A stretch of 64,000 nucleotides of DNA, taken from contig NZ_CP046907.1 of the NCBI RefSeq assembly GCF_014083985.1, forward strand, positions 5,218,501 through 5,282,500. The letters run 5' to 3'. This document shows positions 51,701 to 59,173 of the stretch, in pieces. This DNA comes from Streptomyces sp. SCUT-3. GTDB taxonomy: Bacteria; Actinomycetota; Actinomycetes; Streptomycetales; Streptomycetaceae. The notes beneath the pieces were generated by a model that was given only the letters and a program-made list of their open reading frames with translations, had not been told where the DNA came from and did no database searches. Position numbers and translations under genes: made by a program. Within the stretch, counting starts at the first letter, position 1. Every line of letters begins with the position of its first letter.

Positions 51701-53065
51701 GGCCGCCACACCCAGCCCCAGATGGCGCCGTACTCCTCCGCGCTCGCGGTGGAGAACCTGTGGCTCGCGGCGCGGGCCGAGGGGCTGGGCGTCGGCTGGG
51801 TCAGCTTCTTCGACGAGCGGGAGATGGTCCGCGAACTGGGGCTGCCCGACCACCTCGAGGTGGTCGCGTACCTGTGCGTCGGCTACGTCGACGAGTTCCC
51901 GGACGAGCCCGAGCTGATGCAGGCCGGCTGGGCCAAGCGCCGCCCGCTGTCCTGGGCGGTCCACGAGGAGGAGTACGGGCGGCGGGCCCTGCCCGGCGAG
52001 GAGCCGCGCGACCTGCTCGACGAGACCCTGGGCCGGATCCGCCCCCTGGACGCCAAGGCGCTCGGCGAGGCGTGGGAGCGGCAGAAGCGGATGACCAAGC
52101 CGGCCGGTTCCCTCGGCATGCTGGAGATCATCTCCGCGCAGCTGAGCGGGCTGTCCCGCCACTGCCCGCCGCCGGTCCCGGAGCCCGCCGCGGTGGCGAT
52201 CTTCGCGGGCGACCACGGCGTGCACGCCCAGGGCGTGACCGCCTGGCCGCAGGAGGTCACCGGACAGATGGTGGCCAACTTCTTGGCCGGCGGCGCGGTG
52301 TGCAACGCGTTCGCCAACCAGGTCGGGGCCGAGGTCTGCGTCGTGGACGTGGGCGTGGCGGTCGAACTGCCCGCCACGGCGGGGCTCCTGCCCCGCAAGG
52401 TGCGTCCGGGCACCGACGACTTCACGGTCGGCCCCGCGATGTCCCGCGAGGAGGTCCTGCAGGCGATCGAGGTCGGCATCGAGACCGCCCGGGACCTGGT
52501 GGCGGCGGGCAACAAGGCGCTGCTCACCGGGGAGATGGGGGTGGCCAACACCACCGCCTCGGCCGCCCTGATCTCGGTCTACACCGGGGTCGACCCGGCC
52601 GAGGTCACCGGTCGCGGCACCGGCATCACCGACGACATGCACGCCCACAAGGTGGACGTGGTGCGCCGGGCGCTGGAGCTGCACCGGCCCGACCCGGAGG
52701 ACCCGATCGGCGTCCTGGCCGCGGTCGGCGGCCTGGAGCACGCCGCCATGGTGGGGCTGATGCTCGGCGGCGCCTCGCTGCGCACGCCGATCGTCCTCGA
52801 CGGGGTGAGCACCGGCGCCGCGGCGCTGGTCGCCCGGGCGATTGCCCCCGAGGTGCTCGCGGCCTGCATCGCCGGGCACCGGAGCGCGGAGCCCGGGCAC
52901 GTGGCGGCGCTCAACAAGCTCGGACTGCGCCCGCTGATCGACCTCGACCTGCGGCTCGGCGAGGGCACCGGCGCCCTGCTGGCCCTGCCGCTGGTGCAGA
53001 GCGCGGCCCGCGCGATGCACGAGGTCGCCACCTTCGACTCGGCAGGGGTCACCGAGAAGGAGTGA
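48779..53065 (+). CDS. cobT: BluB-CobT fusion with very long disordered N-terminus
   Basis: The 1428-residue protein starts at ATG 48779. Residues 1 to about 855 are low-complexity Ala/Pro/Glu/Gln, apparently disordered, with repeats such as AEQPVAEQP and EEPAAEEPAAEE. Residues about 857-1070 are a nitroreductase-fold BluB domain (RVIRERRDIRNGFRKDAIPH, AAHTAPSVGHSQPWDFVVI, GLGVGWVSFFDE) that makes dimethylbenzimidazole from FMNH2 and O2. Residues about 1077-1428 are CobT (KRMTKPAGSLGMLE, AVAIFAGDHGVHAQGVTAWP, GEMGVANTTASAALI, GVSTGAAALVARAIAPE, ending before HEVATFD). CobT activates dimethylbenzimidazole with nicotinate mononucleotide for the lower ligand of B12, so the fusion couples two successive steps. 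Confidence 0.92.
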   Translation: MTDTGQFPVEGQPEGAGGEPVPQHGGLPAAEAEPMGPGWAPDPAIPPAAPAYTFLDQPDEEDDLLLMPGPQGSWGDPQAAPPAPGQAGGPVHPQHTPFEADPHGTGAYAAGPYDTGVHDSGVHAAGPAGFGTVPMQQPFPGAVPPPVQLPEQPAPYGDPLNDPLPPHAFEQGQAPGAPAQQAPAHGLPPEIPAPDFQNPDFQNHGFQTAPAPVPQPWTAQARHPQQTAQPAPRRPLHMGPPIPEQNTGGVAVRSLADRGPAVPAPTRQPAPAAEQPGIPAQQSAEPQQSAEPQPVQQPAEATGPVEAAVQSEAPAVEQPAVEPQPVPEAPAAPAAPASAPEPQQVVPAEQQAAPAPEAAEAVEAGTAVPAADDAATPAAPPAEPGALPVEQPVAEQPVEQQAQPQAPQQEPPTAEAAQAEAVAQEVPQPDGTPEAAGLPTEQPVAEQPAAEVEPAAVAEPAAEVEQPAAEARASVPDNAPAGQPEDGAAPQQAVEPQPPQTAQEAQPVQAGAEGQTAPQAGEAAPAVAGEPEAAAGAGQTAGTPVPQEGAVEGEAQGDAGPVPVAAADDAAAVAPSDAAAEQAEPVAAQSPETPQAPQPVQAPEAAVPATEDAAAAADSPAEEGTPTEAGDEAGDPETAPAEQPAEAAGADTAPAADGQPVQEAPPGAAAQPEAAQPEAVEQGTPQPEPQPAEETPAAQEPSAAEPAQQPESPEAPAAVVRPGTGRRRRAPRSRTSAFLEEPAAQAVAPAPEAIQPQAEAAPEPVAEHRAVAEPAAASEQQASEPTAEEPTVVEPVVEEAAPAEPVAEEEPAAGEEQPAAEQSAAEEPVAEEPAAEEPAAEESAAEEQSPTAAAPAYDEPTRDAVHRVIRERRDIRNGFRKDAIPHEVLIRVLEAAHTAPSVGHSQPWDFVVIRSAKTRRRMHELAVRQRDAYAKSLPKARAKQFKEIKIEAILETPVNIVVTADPTRGGRHTLGRHTQPQMAPYSSALAVENLWLAARAEGLGVGWVSFFDEREMVRELGLPDHLEVVAYLCVGYVDEFPDEPELMQAGWAKRRPLSWAVHEEEYGRRALPGEEPRDLLDETLGRIRPLDAKALGEAWERQKRMTKPAGSLGMLEIISAQLSGLSRHCPPPVPEPAAVAIFAGDHGVHAQGVTAWPQEVTGQMVANFLAGGAVCNAFANQVGAEVCVVDVGVAVELPATAGLLPRKVRPGTDDFTVGPAMSREEVLQAIEVGIETARDLVAAGNKALLTGEMGVANTTASAALISVYTGVDPAEVTGRGTGITDDMHAHKVDVVRRALELHRPDPEDPIGVLAAVGGLEHAAMVGLMLGGASLRTPIVLDGVSTGAAALVARAIAPEVLAACIAGHRSAEPGHVAALNKLGLRPLIDLDLRLGEGTGALLALPLVQSAARAMHEVATFDSAGVTEKE

Positions 53066-53074
53066 CCGCCGGAC

Positions 53075-53118
53075 GCGGGGCGACGGACCCGGGCCCTGCC
53101 CCGGACCCGTCGCCCCGC
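53075..53118 (+). terminator. Terminator after cobT with duplicated 3' arm
   Basis: 19-bp arms with two mismatches (53075-53093 and 53100-53118). The 3' arm sequence is repeated exactly at 53126-53144, so two stems compete. The rest of the 53145-53399 gap is C-rich, with no gene seen. Confidence 0.6.
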
Positions 53119-53399
53119 ACCCGGACCCGGACCCGTCGCCCCGCACCCGGCCCCGGTCCCGCACCCGGTCCCGGGACCACCCCGGCCCCCGCCCCGTCCC
53201 GGCAACAGGACGGGGCGGGGGCGAGGACGTACCCCGGCGGACCGCCCGCCGGAGGCCGCTCCGAGGACGCAGCGGCCTTCCCCCGCCTCCCCGCAGGGCG
53301 CCCCGCACCCGGGCCCTCCGGCCCCGCCCGCCCGGCCCCGCCCCTCTGCCCGTCCCGCCCGCCCCGTCCCGCCCGCCCCGTTCGAGGAGCCGCACCGCC

Positions 53400-54635
53400 A
53401 TGAACCCCTCCGCCGCAGCAGACCGGACCGCCTATCCCGTGGGCCTGCGCCTGGCAGGGCGCCGGGTCGTGGTCCTGGGCGCCGGCCAGGTCGCCCAGCG
53501 ACGGCTGCCCGGCCTGATCGCCGCCGGCGCCGACATCGTCCTGGTCTCGCCGTCGGCCACACCCTCGGTGGAGGCCATGGCCGAGGCCGGGGAGCTGCGG
53601 TGGGAGCGCCGCCCCTACCGGCCCGGCGACCTCGACGGCGCCTGGTACGCGCTGATAGCGACCGACGACGCCGAGGCCAACGAGGCGGCCTCCGCGGAGG
53701 CGGAGCAGCGGCGCGTGTGGTGCGTGCGCAGCGACGACGCGCAGGCCGCCACCGCCTGGACCCCGGCGACCGGCCGCAGCGAGGGCGTCACCGTCGCGGT
53801 GCTGACCGGAGGGGACCCGCGGCGCAGTGCGGCCGTGCGGGACGCGGTCGTCGAGGGCCTGCGGAACGGCACCCTGGCCGCCCCCCGGCACCGCGACCGC
53901 GCCCCGGGCGTGGCCCTGGTGGGCGGCGGGCCCGGCGACCCGGACCTGATCACCGTGCGCGGCCGCCGGCTGCTGGCGGAGGCGGACGTGGTGATCGCCG
54001 ACCGCCTCGGCCCGCGCGACCTGCTCGACGAACTGCCCCCGCACGTCGAGGTGATCGACGCGGCCAAGATCCCCTACGGCCGGTACATGGCGCAGGAGGC
54101 GATCAACGCCGCCCTGATCGAGCACGCCCGGGCCGGCAAGGCCGTGGTGCGGCTCAAGGGCGGCGACCCCTTCGTCTTCGGGCGCGGCATGGAGGAGGTC
54201 GAGGCCCTGGCCGGGGCGGGCATCCCGTGCACGGTGGTGCCGGGCATCTCCAGCTCGATCAGCGTCCCCGGCGCGGCCGGGATCCCGGTGACCCACCGCG
54301 GGGTGGCGCACGAGTTCACCGTGGTGAGCGGGCACGTCGCCCCCGGGGACCCGCGCTCCCTGGTCGACTGGCCCGCCCTGGCCCGGCTGCGCGGCACACT
54401 GGTCCTGCTGATGGCGGTGGAGCGGATCGGGGCGATCGCGGACGTCCTGGTCGAGAACGGCCGCGACCCCCGAACGCCGGTCGCCGTCGTGCAGGAGGGC
54501 ACCACGGCGGCCCAGCGCCGGGTGGACGCCACCTTGGCCACGGCCGCCGAGGTGGTCGCCGCCGAGGGGATCCGCCCGCCCGCGGTGATCGTCGTCGGCG
54601 ACGTGGTCGCCGTCGGGCCCGCCCGGGACCGGTGA
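53400..54635 (+). CDS. cobA: Uroporphyrinogen-III C-methyltransferase/precorrin-2 dehydrogenase (CysG-like)
   Basis: The 411-residue protein starts at ATG 53400 after CGAGGAG. Residues 1-165 form the NAD-dependent precorrin-2 dehydrogenase/ferrochelatase domain (GRRVVVLGAGQVAQRRLPGL, YALIATDDAEANEA). Residues about 170-411 are the SAM-dependent methyltransferase (VALVGGGPGDPDLITVRGRR, VRLKGGDPFVFGRGMEEVEA, VVPGISSSISVPGAAGIPVT, HRGVAHEFTVVSGH). It directs uroporphyrinogen III towards siroheme and cobalamin, linking it to the neighbouring cob genes and to sulfite/nitrite reduction. Confidence 0.93.
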   Translation: MNPSAAADRTAYPVGLRLAGRRVVVLGAGQVAQRRLPGLIAAGADIVLVSPSATPSVEAMAEAGELRWERRPYRPGDLDGAWYALIATDDAEANEAASAEAEQRRVWCVRSDDAQAATAWTPATGRSEGVTVAVLTGGDPRRSAAVRDAVVEGLRNGTLAAPRHRDRAPGVALVGGGPGDPDLITVRGRRLLAEADVVIADRLGPRDLLDELPPHVEVIDAAKIPYGRYMAQEAINAALIEHARAGKAVVRLKGGDPFVFGRGMEEVEALAGAGIPCTVVPGISSSISVPGAAGIPVTHRGVAHEFTVVSGHVAPGDPRSLVDWPALARLRGTLVLLMAVERIGAIADVLVENGRDPRTPVAVVQEGTTAAQRRVDATLATAAEVVAAEGIRPPAVIVVGDVVAVGPARDR

Positions 54636-54750
54636 CCGCCGGGGCCCCGTACCACCGGGCCCCCGCCCCGCCGGGGCCGCCGGAGTCCCCGGTCCCGCCG
54701 GAGTCCCCGCTCCCGCACCGCACCGCACGTCACCGGAAGGTGGAACCCCC

Positions 54751-55596
54751 GTGGCCGTACCCGTCACCGTCGAGGACGCCGACGACCCGCGCCTGCACGA
54801 CTACGTGTCGCTGACCGACGTGGAGCTGCGCCGGCGCCGCGAGCCCGCCGAGGGCCTGTTCGTCGCCGAGGGCGAGAAGGTGATCCGCCGGGCCCTGCAG
54901 GCCGGGTACGGGATGCGTTCGATGCTGCTGACGCCGAAGTGGACGCAGGTCATGCGGGACGTGATCGAGGACTCCCCGGCGCCGGTGTACACGGTCTCCC
55001 CCGAGCTCGCCGAGCGGGTCACCGGCTACCACGTGCACCGCGGCGCGCTGGCGTCGATGCGGCGCATGCCGCTGCCCGACCCGGCGCGGCTGCTCGCCTT
55101 CCCGGCGGGGGAGGACGGCCCGTCCGGCCCGGCGCGACGGGTCGCCGTCCTCGAGGACATCGTGGACCACGCCAACATCGGGGCGGCCTTCCGGAGCGCG
55201 GCGGCCCTGGGCGTCGACGCGGTGCTCGTCACCCCGCGGTGCGCGGACCCGCTCTACCGGCGCGCGGTCAAGGTCTCGATGGGCACCGTCTTCCAGGTCC
55301 CCTGGACCCGGCTGCCGTCCTGGCCGGAGGGGATGGGCATGCTGCGCGAGGCCGGGTACCTCACGGCCGCGCTGTCCCTGGGGGAGGACTCGGTCGACCT
55401 GGACGAGCTCGCCGCCCGCCGCCCCCGCCGGCTCGCGCTCGTCCTCGGGACCGAGGGCGACGGCCTCAGGCCGTCCACCGTCGCGGCGGCCGACGTGTCC
55501 GTGCGGATCCCGATGGCCGCGGGGGTGGACTCCCTCAACGTCGCCGCGGCCGCCGCCGTGGCCTTCTACGCGACGAGGCCCGCCGCCCCCCGCTGA
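54751..55596 (+). CDS. SpoU/TrmH-family RNA methyltransferase
   Basis: The 281-residue protein starts at GTG 54751 after GGAAGGTGGAA. The N-terminal domain (DYVSLTDVELRRRREPAEGL, FVAEGEKVIRRALQAGYGM) binds RNA. The SPOUT knot follows: AVLEDIVDHANIGAAFRSAA, RLALVLGTEGDGLRPSTVAA and RIPMAAGVDSLNVAAAAAVA. The sequence LEDIVDHANIG departs from the usual NxRDPGN form but keeps Asn and Gly. A tRNA/rRNA ribose 2'-O-methyltransferase is likely; the target is unknown. Confidence 0.9.
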   Translation: MAVPVTVEDADDPRLHDYVSLTDVELRRRREPAEGLFVAEGEKVIRRALQAGYGMRSMLLTPKWTQVMRDVIEDSPAPVYTVSPELAERVTGYHVHRGALASMRRMPLPDPARLLAFPAGEDGPSGPARRVAVLEDIVDHANIGAAFRSAAALGVDAVLVTPRCADPLYRRAVKVSMGTVFQVPWTRLPSWPEGMGMLREAGYLTAALSLGEDSVDLDELAARRPRRLALVLGTEGDGLRPSTVAAADVSVRIPMAAGVDSLNVAAAAAVAFYATRPAAPR

Positions 55597-55636
55597 CGTC
55601 CTCCGGGGGCCTTCGGCGCCGGTCCGGGCGCCCGGG

Positions 55637-56110
55637 CTACGCGGTTCCCGTCAGGCGCAGCCGGGTGCGGGACGGCGCCGAAGGGGGCAGGGCGGCGAGG
55701 ATGTCGGCGAGCGAGCTCCCGGCGAGGCTGTGCCGCCAGGCTTCGTGGGCGTCGGCCATCTTCCGGGCGAGGACGCAGGTGTTCCGGCAGTCCTCCGGGG
55801 GCAGTGCCCCCCGCCCGCGTCGGCGGATTTCCCGGCACTCGTACGGCGAGGACGTTCCGCCGACCGCCTCGACTATCTGCAGGAGCGTGATCTCGGACGG
55901 CTGCCGCGCGAGCCGGAAGCCGCCCCGGGGGCCCGTCGTCGCGGACAGCACGCCGGCTTTGACGAGCGTCTGCAGCTGCTTGGCGAGAGAGGCCGCCGGC
56001 AGGTCGTAGTACTGCGCGAGCTGGGCCGCCGAGGCGGTGGTTCCCGGCTCGAGCTGTGCCAGCGTCGTGGCGCAGTGCAGCAGCCATTCAGTGCTCACGG
56101 GCAGCTTCAT
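55637..56110 (-). CDS. Rrf2-family transcriptional regulator
   Basis: The 157-residue protein starts at ATG 56110 (MKLPVSTEWLLHCATTLAQL). The winged helix includes ASAAQLAQYYDLPAASLAKQ and the wing TTGPRGGFRLARQPSEITLL. Three cysteines (YECREI, PPEDCRNTCVLARKM) lie where IscR/NsrR carry an Fe-S cluster, so redox or NO sensing is possible. It is divergent from the NmrA-like gene, and the 82-bp region between contains CTATCC...GGATAG and the promoter at 56133. Confidence 0.92.
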   Translation of the reverse strand: MKLPVSTEWLLHCATTLAQLEPGTTASAAQLAQYYDLPAASLAKQLQTLVKAGVLSATTGPRGGFRLARQPSEITLLQIVEAVGGTSSPYECREIRRRGRGALPPEDCRNTCVLARKMADAHEAWRHSLAGSSLADILAALPPSAPSRTRLRLTGTA

Positions 56111-56132
56111 GCATCCGATTCTATCCAAGTGA

Positions 56133-56161
56133 TTGCGGACCTTTTTAATCCGGGATAGCGT
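56133..56161 (+). promoter_or_regulatory. Promoter of the NmrA-like gene
   Basis: TTGCGG (56133-56138), 17 bp, TAGCGT (56156-56161). The arms CTATCC (56121-56126) and GGATAG lie about the spacer and -10, a possible Rrf2 operator; TAGAAT on the minus strand (56117-56122) may be the regulator's own -10. Confidence 0.55.
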
Positions 56162-56192
56162 TCGGGGGCCGAGGAGAAGAGGAGAGACCACC

Positions 56193-56954
56193 GTGCGGAT
56201 CATGCGGATCGCCGTTGCCGGCGCCACCGGGAACATCGGAGCACTCACCGTCGCTGCCCTCGAACGGGCCGGGCACGAGGTCGTGCGCATCAGCCGCTCG
56301 CTGGGTGTGGACCTGGTGACCGGCGACGGCCTCGACGACGCCCTGGCCGGCGTCGATGCAGTGGTCGACGCCACCAACTGCACGGCCACCGACCCGGCGG
56401 AGGCGGTGGCGTACTTCGGCGCCGCCACGCGGAACCTGCTCGCCGCCGAGGAGCGGGCCGGCGTCCGCCACCACGTGCTGCTCTCGATCGCCGGGATCCA
56501 TCGTCTCGAGGGCAACGCGCACTACGCCGGCAAGCGGGAGCAGGAGCGCCTCGTGGCCGCGGGCCCGGTGCCGTGGACGATCGTCCCGGCCGCGCAGTTC
56601 CACGACTTCGCCGCGACGGTGGCGGGCTGGACCGAGCGGGACGGCGTCGCCGAGGTCCCGCCGCTGCTGGTGCAGCCGGTCGCGCCCGCGGACGTGGCCG
56701 ACGTCCTCGCCGGGATCGCGACGGGCGGGCCGCAGGGACACCATCCCGACGTCGTCGGCCCCGAACCGCAGGACCTGGTGGACATGGCCCGGCGCACCCA
56801 CGAGGCGCGCGGCCGCACGGTGAAGCTCGTGCCGACCTGGTCGGCGCTGTTCGGCCCGGAGGCCGCCGGCAACGTGCTGCTGCCCGGCGAGGGCGCCCAC
56901 ATCGCGCCGACCACCTTCGACGAGTGGCTCGCGGAACAGCGGCAGGGCCGCTGA
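56193..56954 (+). CDS. NmrA-like NAD(P)-binding reductase/sensor
   Basis: The 253-residue protein starts at GTG 56193 with AGGAGAG upstream (an ATG three codons later is possible). The Rossmann motif AVAGATGNIGALTVAALERAG and the segments VDAVVDATNCTATDP, VRHHVLLSIAGIHRLEGNAH, YAGKREQERLVAAGPVPWTI belong to the atypical SDR/NmrA group. The catalytic Tyr-Lys pair is in HYAGKREQE (YxxxK spacing). Paired divergently with an Rrf2 regulator, it is probably induced by redox or electrophile stress. Confidence 0.9.
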   Translation: MRIMRIAVAGATGNIGALTVAALERAGHEVVRISRSLGVDLVTGDGLDDALAGVDAVVDATNCTATDPAEAVAYFGAATRNLLAAEERAGVRHHVLLSIAGIHRLEGNAHYAGKREQERLVAAGPVPWTIVPAAQFHDFAATVAGWTERDGVAEVPPLLVQPVAPADVADVLAGIATGGPQGHHPDVVGPEPQDLVDMARRTHEARGRTVKLVPTWSALFGPEAAGNVLLPGEGAHIAPTTFDEWLAEQRQGR

Positions 56955-57045
56955 GCACGGCCCGGGCACCGTCGGGGGCCGCGGCGTCGGGCGCCGCCGC
57001 GGCCACGCGGGAGGGCGGGCGGACGGCGGCGCGGCGGGCAGTGGC

Positions 57046-57237
57046 TCAGGCGGGGACCCGCTCGTCCTCGAGGAACGCGCGGATCTGCTCCCTCAGTTCG
57101 GGGCTGTCGGTGTGCTCGTGCACGGAGACCGCATGTTCGACGGCCGCCCTCACGACCTCTTCCTCCTCACCGCTGATGGTGAGGGTGCAGCCGGAGACAC
57201 TGGGGGACTTGCGGCAGTCGGCCACCTTCCTGGTCAT
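57046..57237 (-). CDS. DUF1059 domain protein
   Basis: This 63-residue protein starts at ATG 57237 after GGAGG. MTRKVADCRKSPSVSGCTLT, ISGEEEEVVRAAVEHAVSVH and the end EHTDSPELREQIRAFLEDE cover the small DUF1059 fold, with two cysteines. Function is unknown. It lies 83 bp downstream of the kinase gene on the same strand and may share its transcript. Confidence 0.88.
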   Translation of the reverse strand: MTRKVADCRKSPSVSGCTLTISGEEEEVVRAAVEHAVSVHEHTDSPELREQIRAFLEDERVPA

Positions 57238-57320
57238 CGCAACCTCCTCGGTCGGGACGTCCCCCCGCTGTCCAGGCTGGACCCGTGCCCGCCCGGAGGC
57301 AAGGCCGGAGGCGAGGGGCG

Positions 57321-58640
57321 TCAGCCGCCGGTCCGGCCCCCGTCGGTCTGCGCGGTGCCCGCCGCCGGGGGGTGCGCCGGGGCGCCCGGTCCCGGCCCCA
57401 TCGACCTGTTCCCGCCCTGGCAGCCCTGTACCGCGGTGATGGCCAGCGCGGACAGCAGGGTGACCGTGACGAAGACGACGATCCGCTGCCGCAGCAGCCT
57501 GCGGTCCGGCCCGGGTCTGCGGGGGGCCGGGGTGCGGCTCCCGGTGCCGGCGGGCGTCCGGGGCGCGGACCGGGCGGGGGTGCGGGCCGGAGTGCGTGCG
57601 GGGGTGCGGGCCGGGGTCCGCTGCGCGTTCCCCGCCGGCGTGCGGCCCCCGGTGTCCCGCTGCAGCCCGCGGCCCGCACCGGCCTGCCCGGTGCCGCGCC
57701 GCGCCGCTCCGGGCCCGGTGCCCTGACCGCCGGTGCGCCGCCCCCCGGTCCGGGCGTCCCCGCCCTGCGCGGGCCGGGGCGGACGCACCTGCCCGCGCAC
57801 GGAGTCCAGGCCGCGGGCCTCGCGGGCGTGGATCTCGGAGAGCCGCTCGTGCAGCTGCGCGGTGCTCGGCCGGTCCTCGGGCTCCTTGGCCAGGCAGGCG
57901 TGCACCAGGGGGGCCAGGGAGTCCGGAACCTGCGACAGGTCGGGCTCCTCGTGCACCACGCGGTAGAGCATCACCTCGGAACTTCCCTGCCCGAAGGGGG
58001 AGTCGGCCGTCGCCGCGTACGCCAGCGTCGCCCCCAGTGCGAAGATGTCGGTTGCCGGGGTGACCGGCGCCCCGCGGACCTGCTCGGGCGCGAGGAAGCC
58101 GGGGGAGCCGACGGCGGTCCCGACGTGCGTGAGGGTGCTGGCGCCGGTCGCCCAGGCGATCCCGAAGTCGATGATCCGGGGCCCCTTGGGGGACAGCAGG
58201 ATGTTCGACGGCTTGAGGTCGCGGTGCACCACGCCCGCCTCGTGCACCGACAGCAGTCCCTCGGCCAGGGCCGCCCCGATCGAGGCCACGTCGGCGGCCG
58301 GCAGCGGGCCCTCCTCGCCGACCTTGTCGTACAGGGAGGGGCCGGGGACGTACTGGGTGGCGAACCAGGGGCGCTCGGCCTCCAGGTCGGCCGCCACCAG
58401 CCGGGCCGTGCAACCGCCGCGGATCCGCGAGGCGGCGGAGACCTCGCGGGCGAACCGGGAGCGGAACTCGGGGTCCTCCGCCAGTTCCGGGCGGATCACC
58501 TTCAGCGCCACCCGCTGCCCGCGCTTGTCGGAGCCGAGGTAGACCACCCCCATGCCGCCGGCCCCGATCCGGCGGTGCAACCGGAAGGAGCCGACGACAC
58601 GCGGGTCCTCGCGCCGGAGCCGCATCATCGCCATGTCCAT
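57321..58640 (-). CDS. Membrane Ser/Thr protein kinase
   Basis: The 439-residue kinase starts at ATG 58640. Hanks motifs are all present: GAGGMGVVYLG, VALKVIRPEL (ATP lysine), VVHRDLKPSNILL, RIIDFGIAWA, GSPGFLAPEQVRG and DIFALGATLAYAAT. A juxtamembrane region of about 120 residues, rich in Arg/Pro/Gly with a TPAR repeat (RTPARTPARTPARTPAR), leads to a TM helix (VVFVTVTLLSALAITAVQG) and a short Pro/Gly extracellular tail without PASTA repeats. It is a Hanks-type signalling kinase of unknown signal; its proximity to the MecA-type PBP may be meaningful. Confidence 0.93.
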   Translation of the reverse strand: MDMAMMRLRREDPRVVGSFRLHRRIGAGGMGVVYLGSDKRGQRVALKVIRPELAEDPEFRSRFAREVSAASRIRGGCTARLVAADLEAERPWFATQYVPGPSLYDKVGEEGPLPAADVASIGAALAEGLLSVHEAGVVHRDLKPSNILLSPKGPRIIDFGIAWATGASTLTHVGTAVGSPGFLAPEQVRGAPVTPATDIFALGATLAYAATADSPFGQGSSEVMLYRVVHEEPDLSQVPDSLAPLVHACLAKEPEDRPSTAQLHERLSEIHAREARGLDSVRGQVRPPRPAQGGDARTGGRRTGGQGTGPGAARRGTGQAGAGRGLQRDTGGRTPAGNAQRTPARTPARTPARTPARSAPRTPAGTGSRTPAPRRPGPDRRLLRQRIVVFVTVTLLSALAITAVQGCQGGNRSMGPGPGAPAHPPAAGTAQTDGGRTGG

Positions 58641-58836
58641 CCCCGCTGCCCGAACCGTGTGGTGTGGCACAGCTTACGGAAGCCCGCGTCCGCCGTGCCG
58701 GTACGCAACGCACGCGCGGCCCGGGCCGCTGTCAGTGCCGCGTGGGACCCTGGAGGATGTGCGGGAGTCTGCCCCGGCAGCGTCCGCGCACACCCCGGAA
58801 AGGTCAACTTCCCGTCGAACAAAGGAGTCTGACGGT

Positions 58837-59118
58837 ATGAAAGGCGACCGCACGGAAATAGTCGTGGACGCGGGGGACACCACCCGCACCTACGAGGTCG
58901 TGGCGACCAGGGCCGGCCGGAGGGTCGAGTCGGCGGTGCGCCGGGGCGTGGTGGAAGTGAGTGAAGTCACCCGCAGCGGCTCGGTCGTGCGCACCGCGCG
59001 CTTCATGGCCAGCCGGGTGCTGGCACTGGTGGAGTACCCGGTTCCGCGGGAAGAGGGAGAGGAACGGGACGCCGGCGAGCCGTCCGCCGGATCCGACCGG
59101 GCCCGCCGTATACGGTGA
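58837..59118 (+). CDS. Small conserved protein of unknown function
   Basis: This 93-residue protein starts at ATG 58837 after AAAGGAG. The N-terminal beta-rich stretch (TEIVVDAGDTTRTYEVVATR, RRGVVEVSEVTRSGSVVR) is followed by a charged tail. I recognise no family, though the body looks conserved. It precedes the PBP gene by 55 bp and is likely cotranscribed with it; it is divergent from the kinase gene. Confidence 0.78.
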   Translation: MKGDRTEIVVDAGDTTRTYEVVATRAGRRVESAVRRGVVEVSEVTRSGSVVRTARFMASRVLALVEYPVPREEGEERDAGEPSAGSDRARRIR

Positions 59119-59173
59119 CCGCACCGAACCGCCGACCGCACCGACCGCACCGACACCGGGAGAAGAGGGCGCC

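Noticed and set aside
46688-53401. A very long open minus-strand frame (over 2200 codons) opposite cbiET and bluB-cobT
   Set aside because: It mirrors the codon bias of the plus-strand genes; its translation is Gly/Arg-rich with no domain, while the plus strand encodes recognisable enzymes.
57560-57660. Regular repeats in the kinase linker considered as CRISPR-like
   Set aside because: They are contiguous 12-bp in-frame codon repeats (TPAR) without spacers; no CRISPR array or cas gene occurs in the window.
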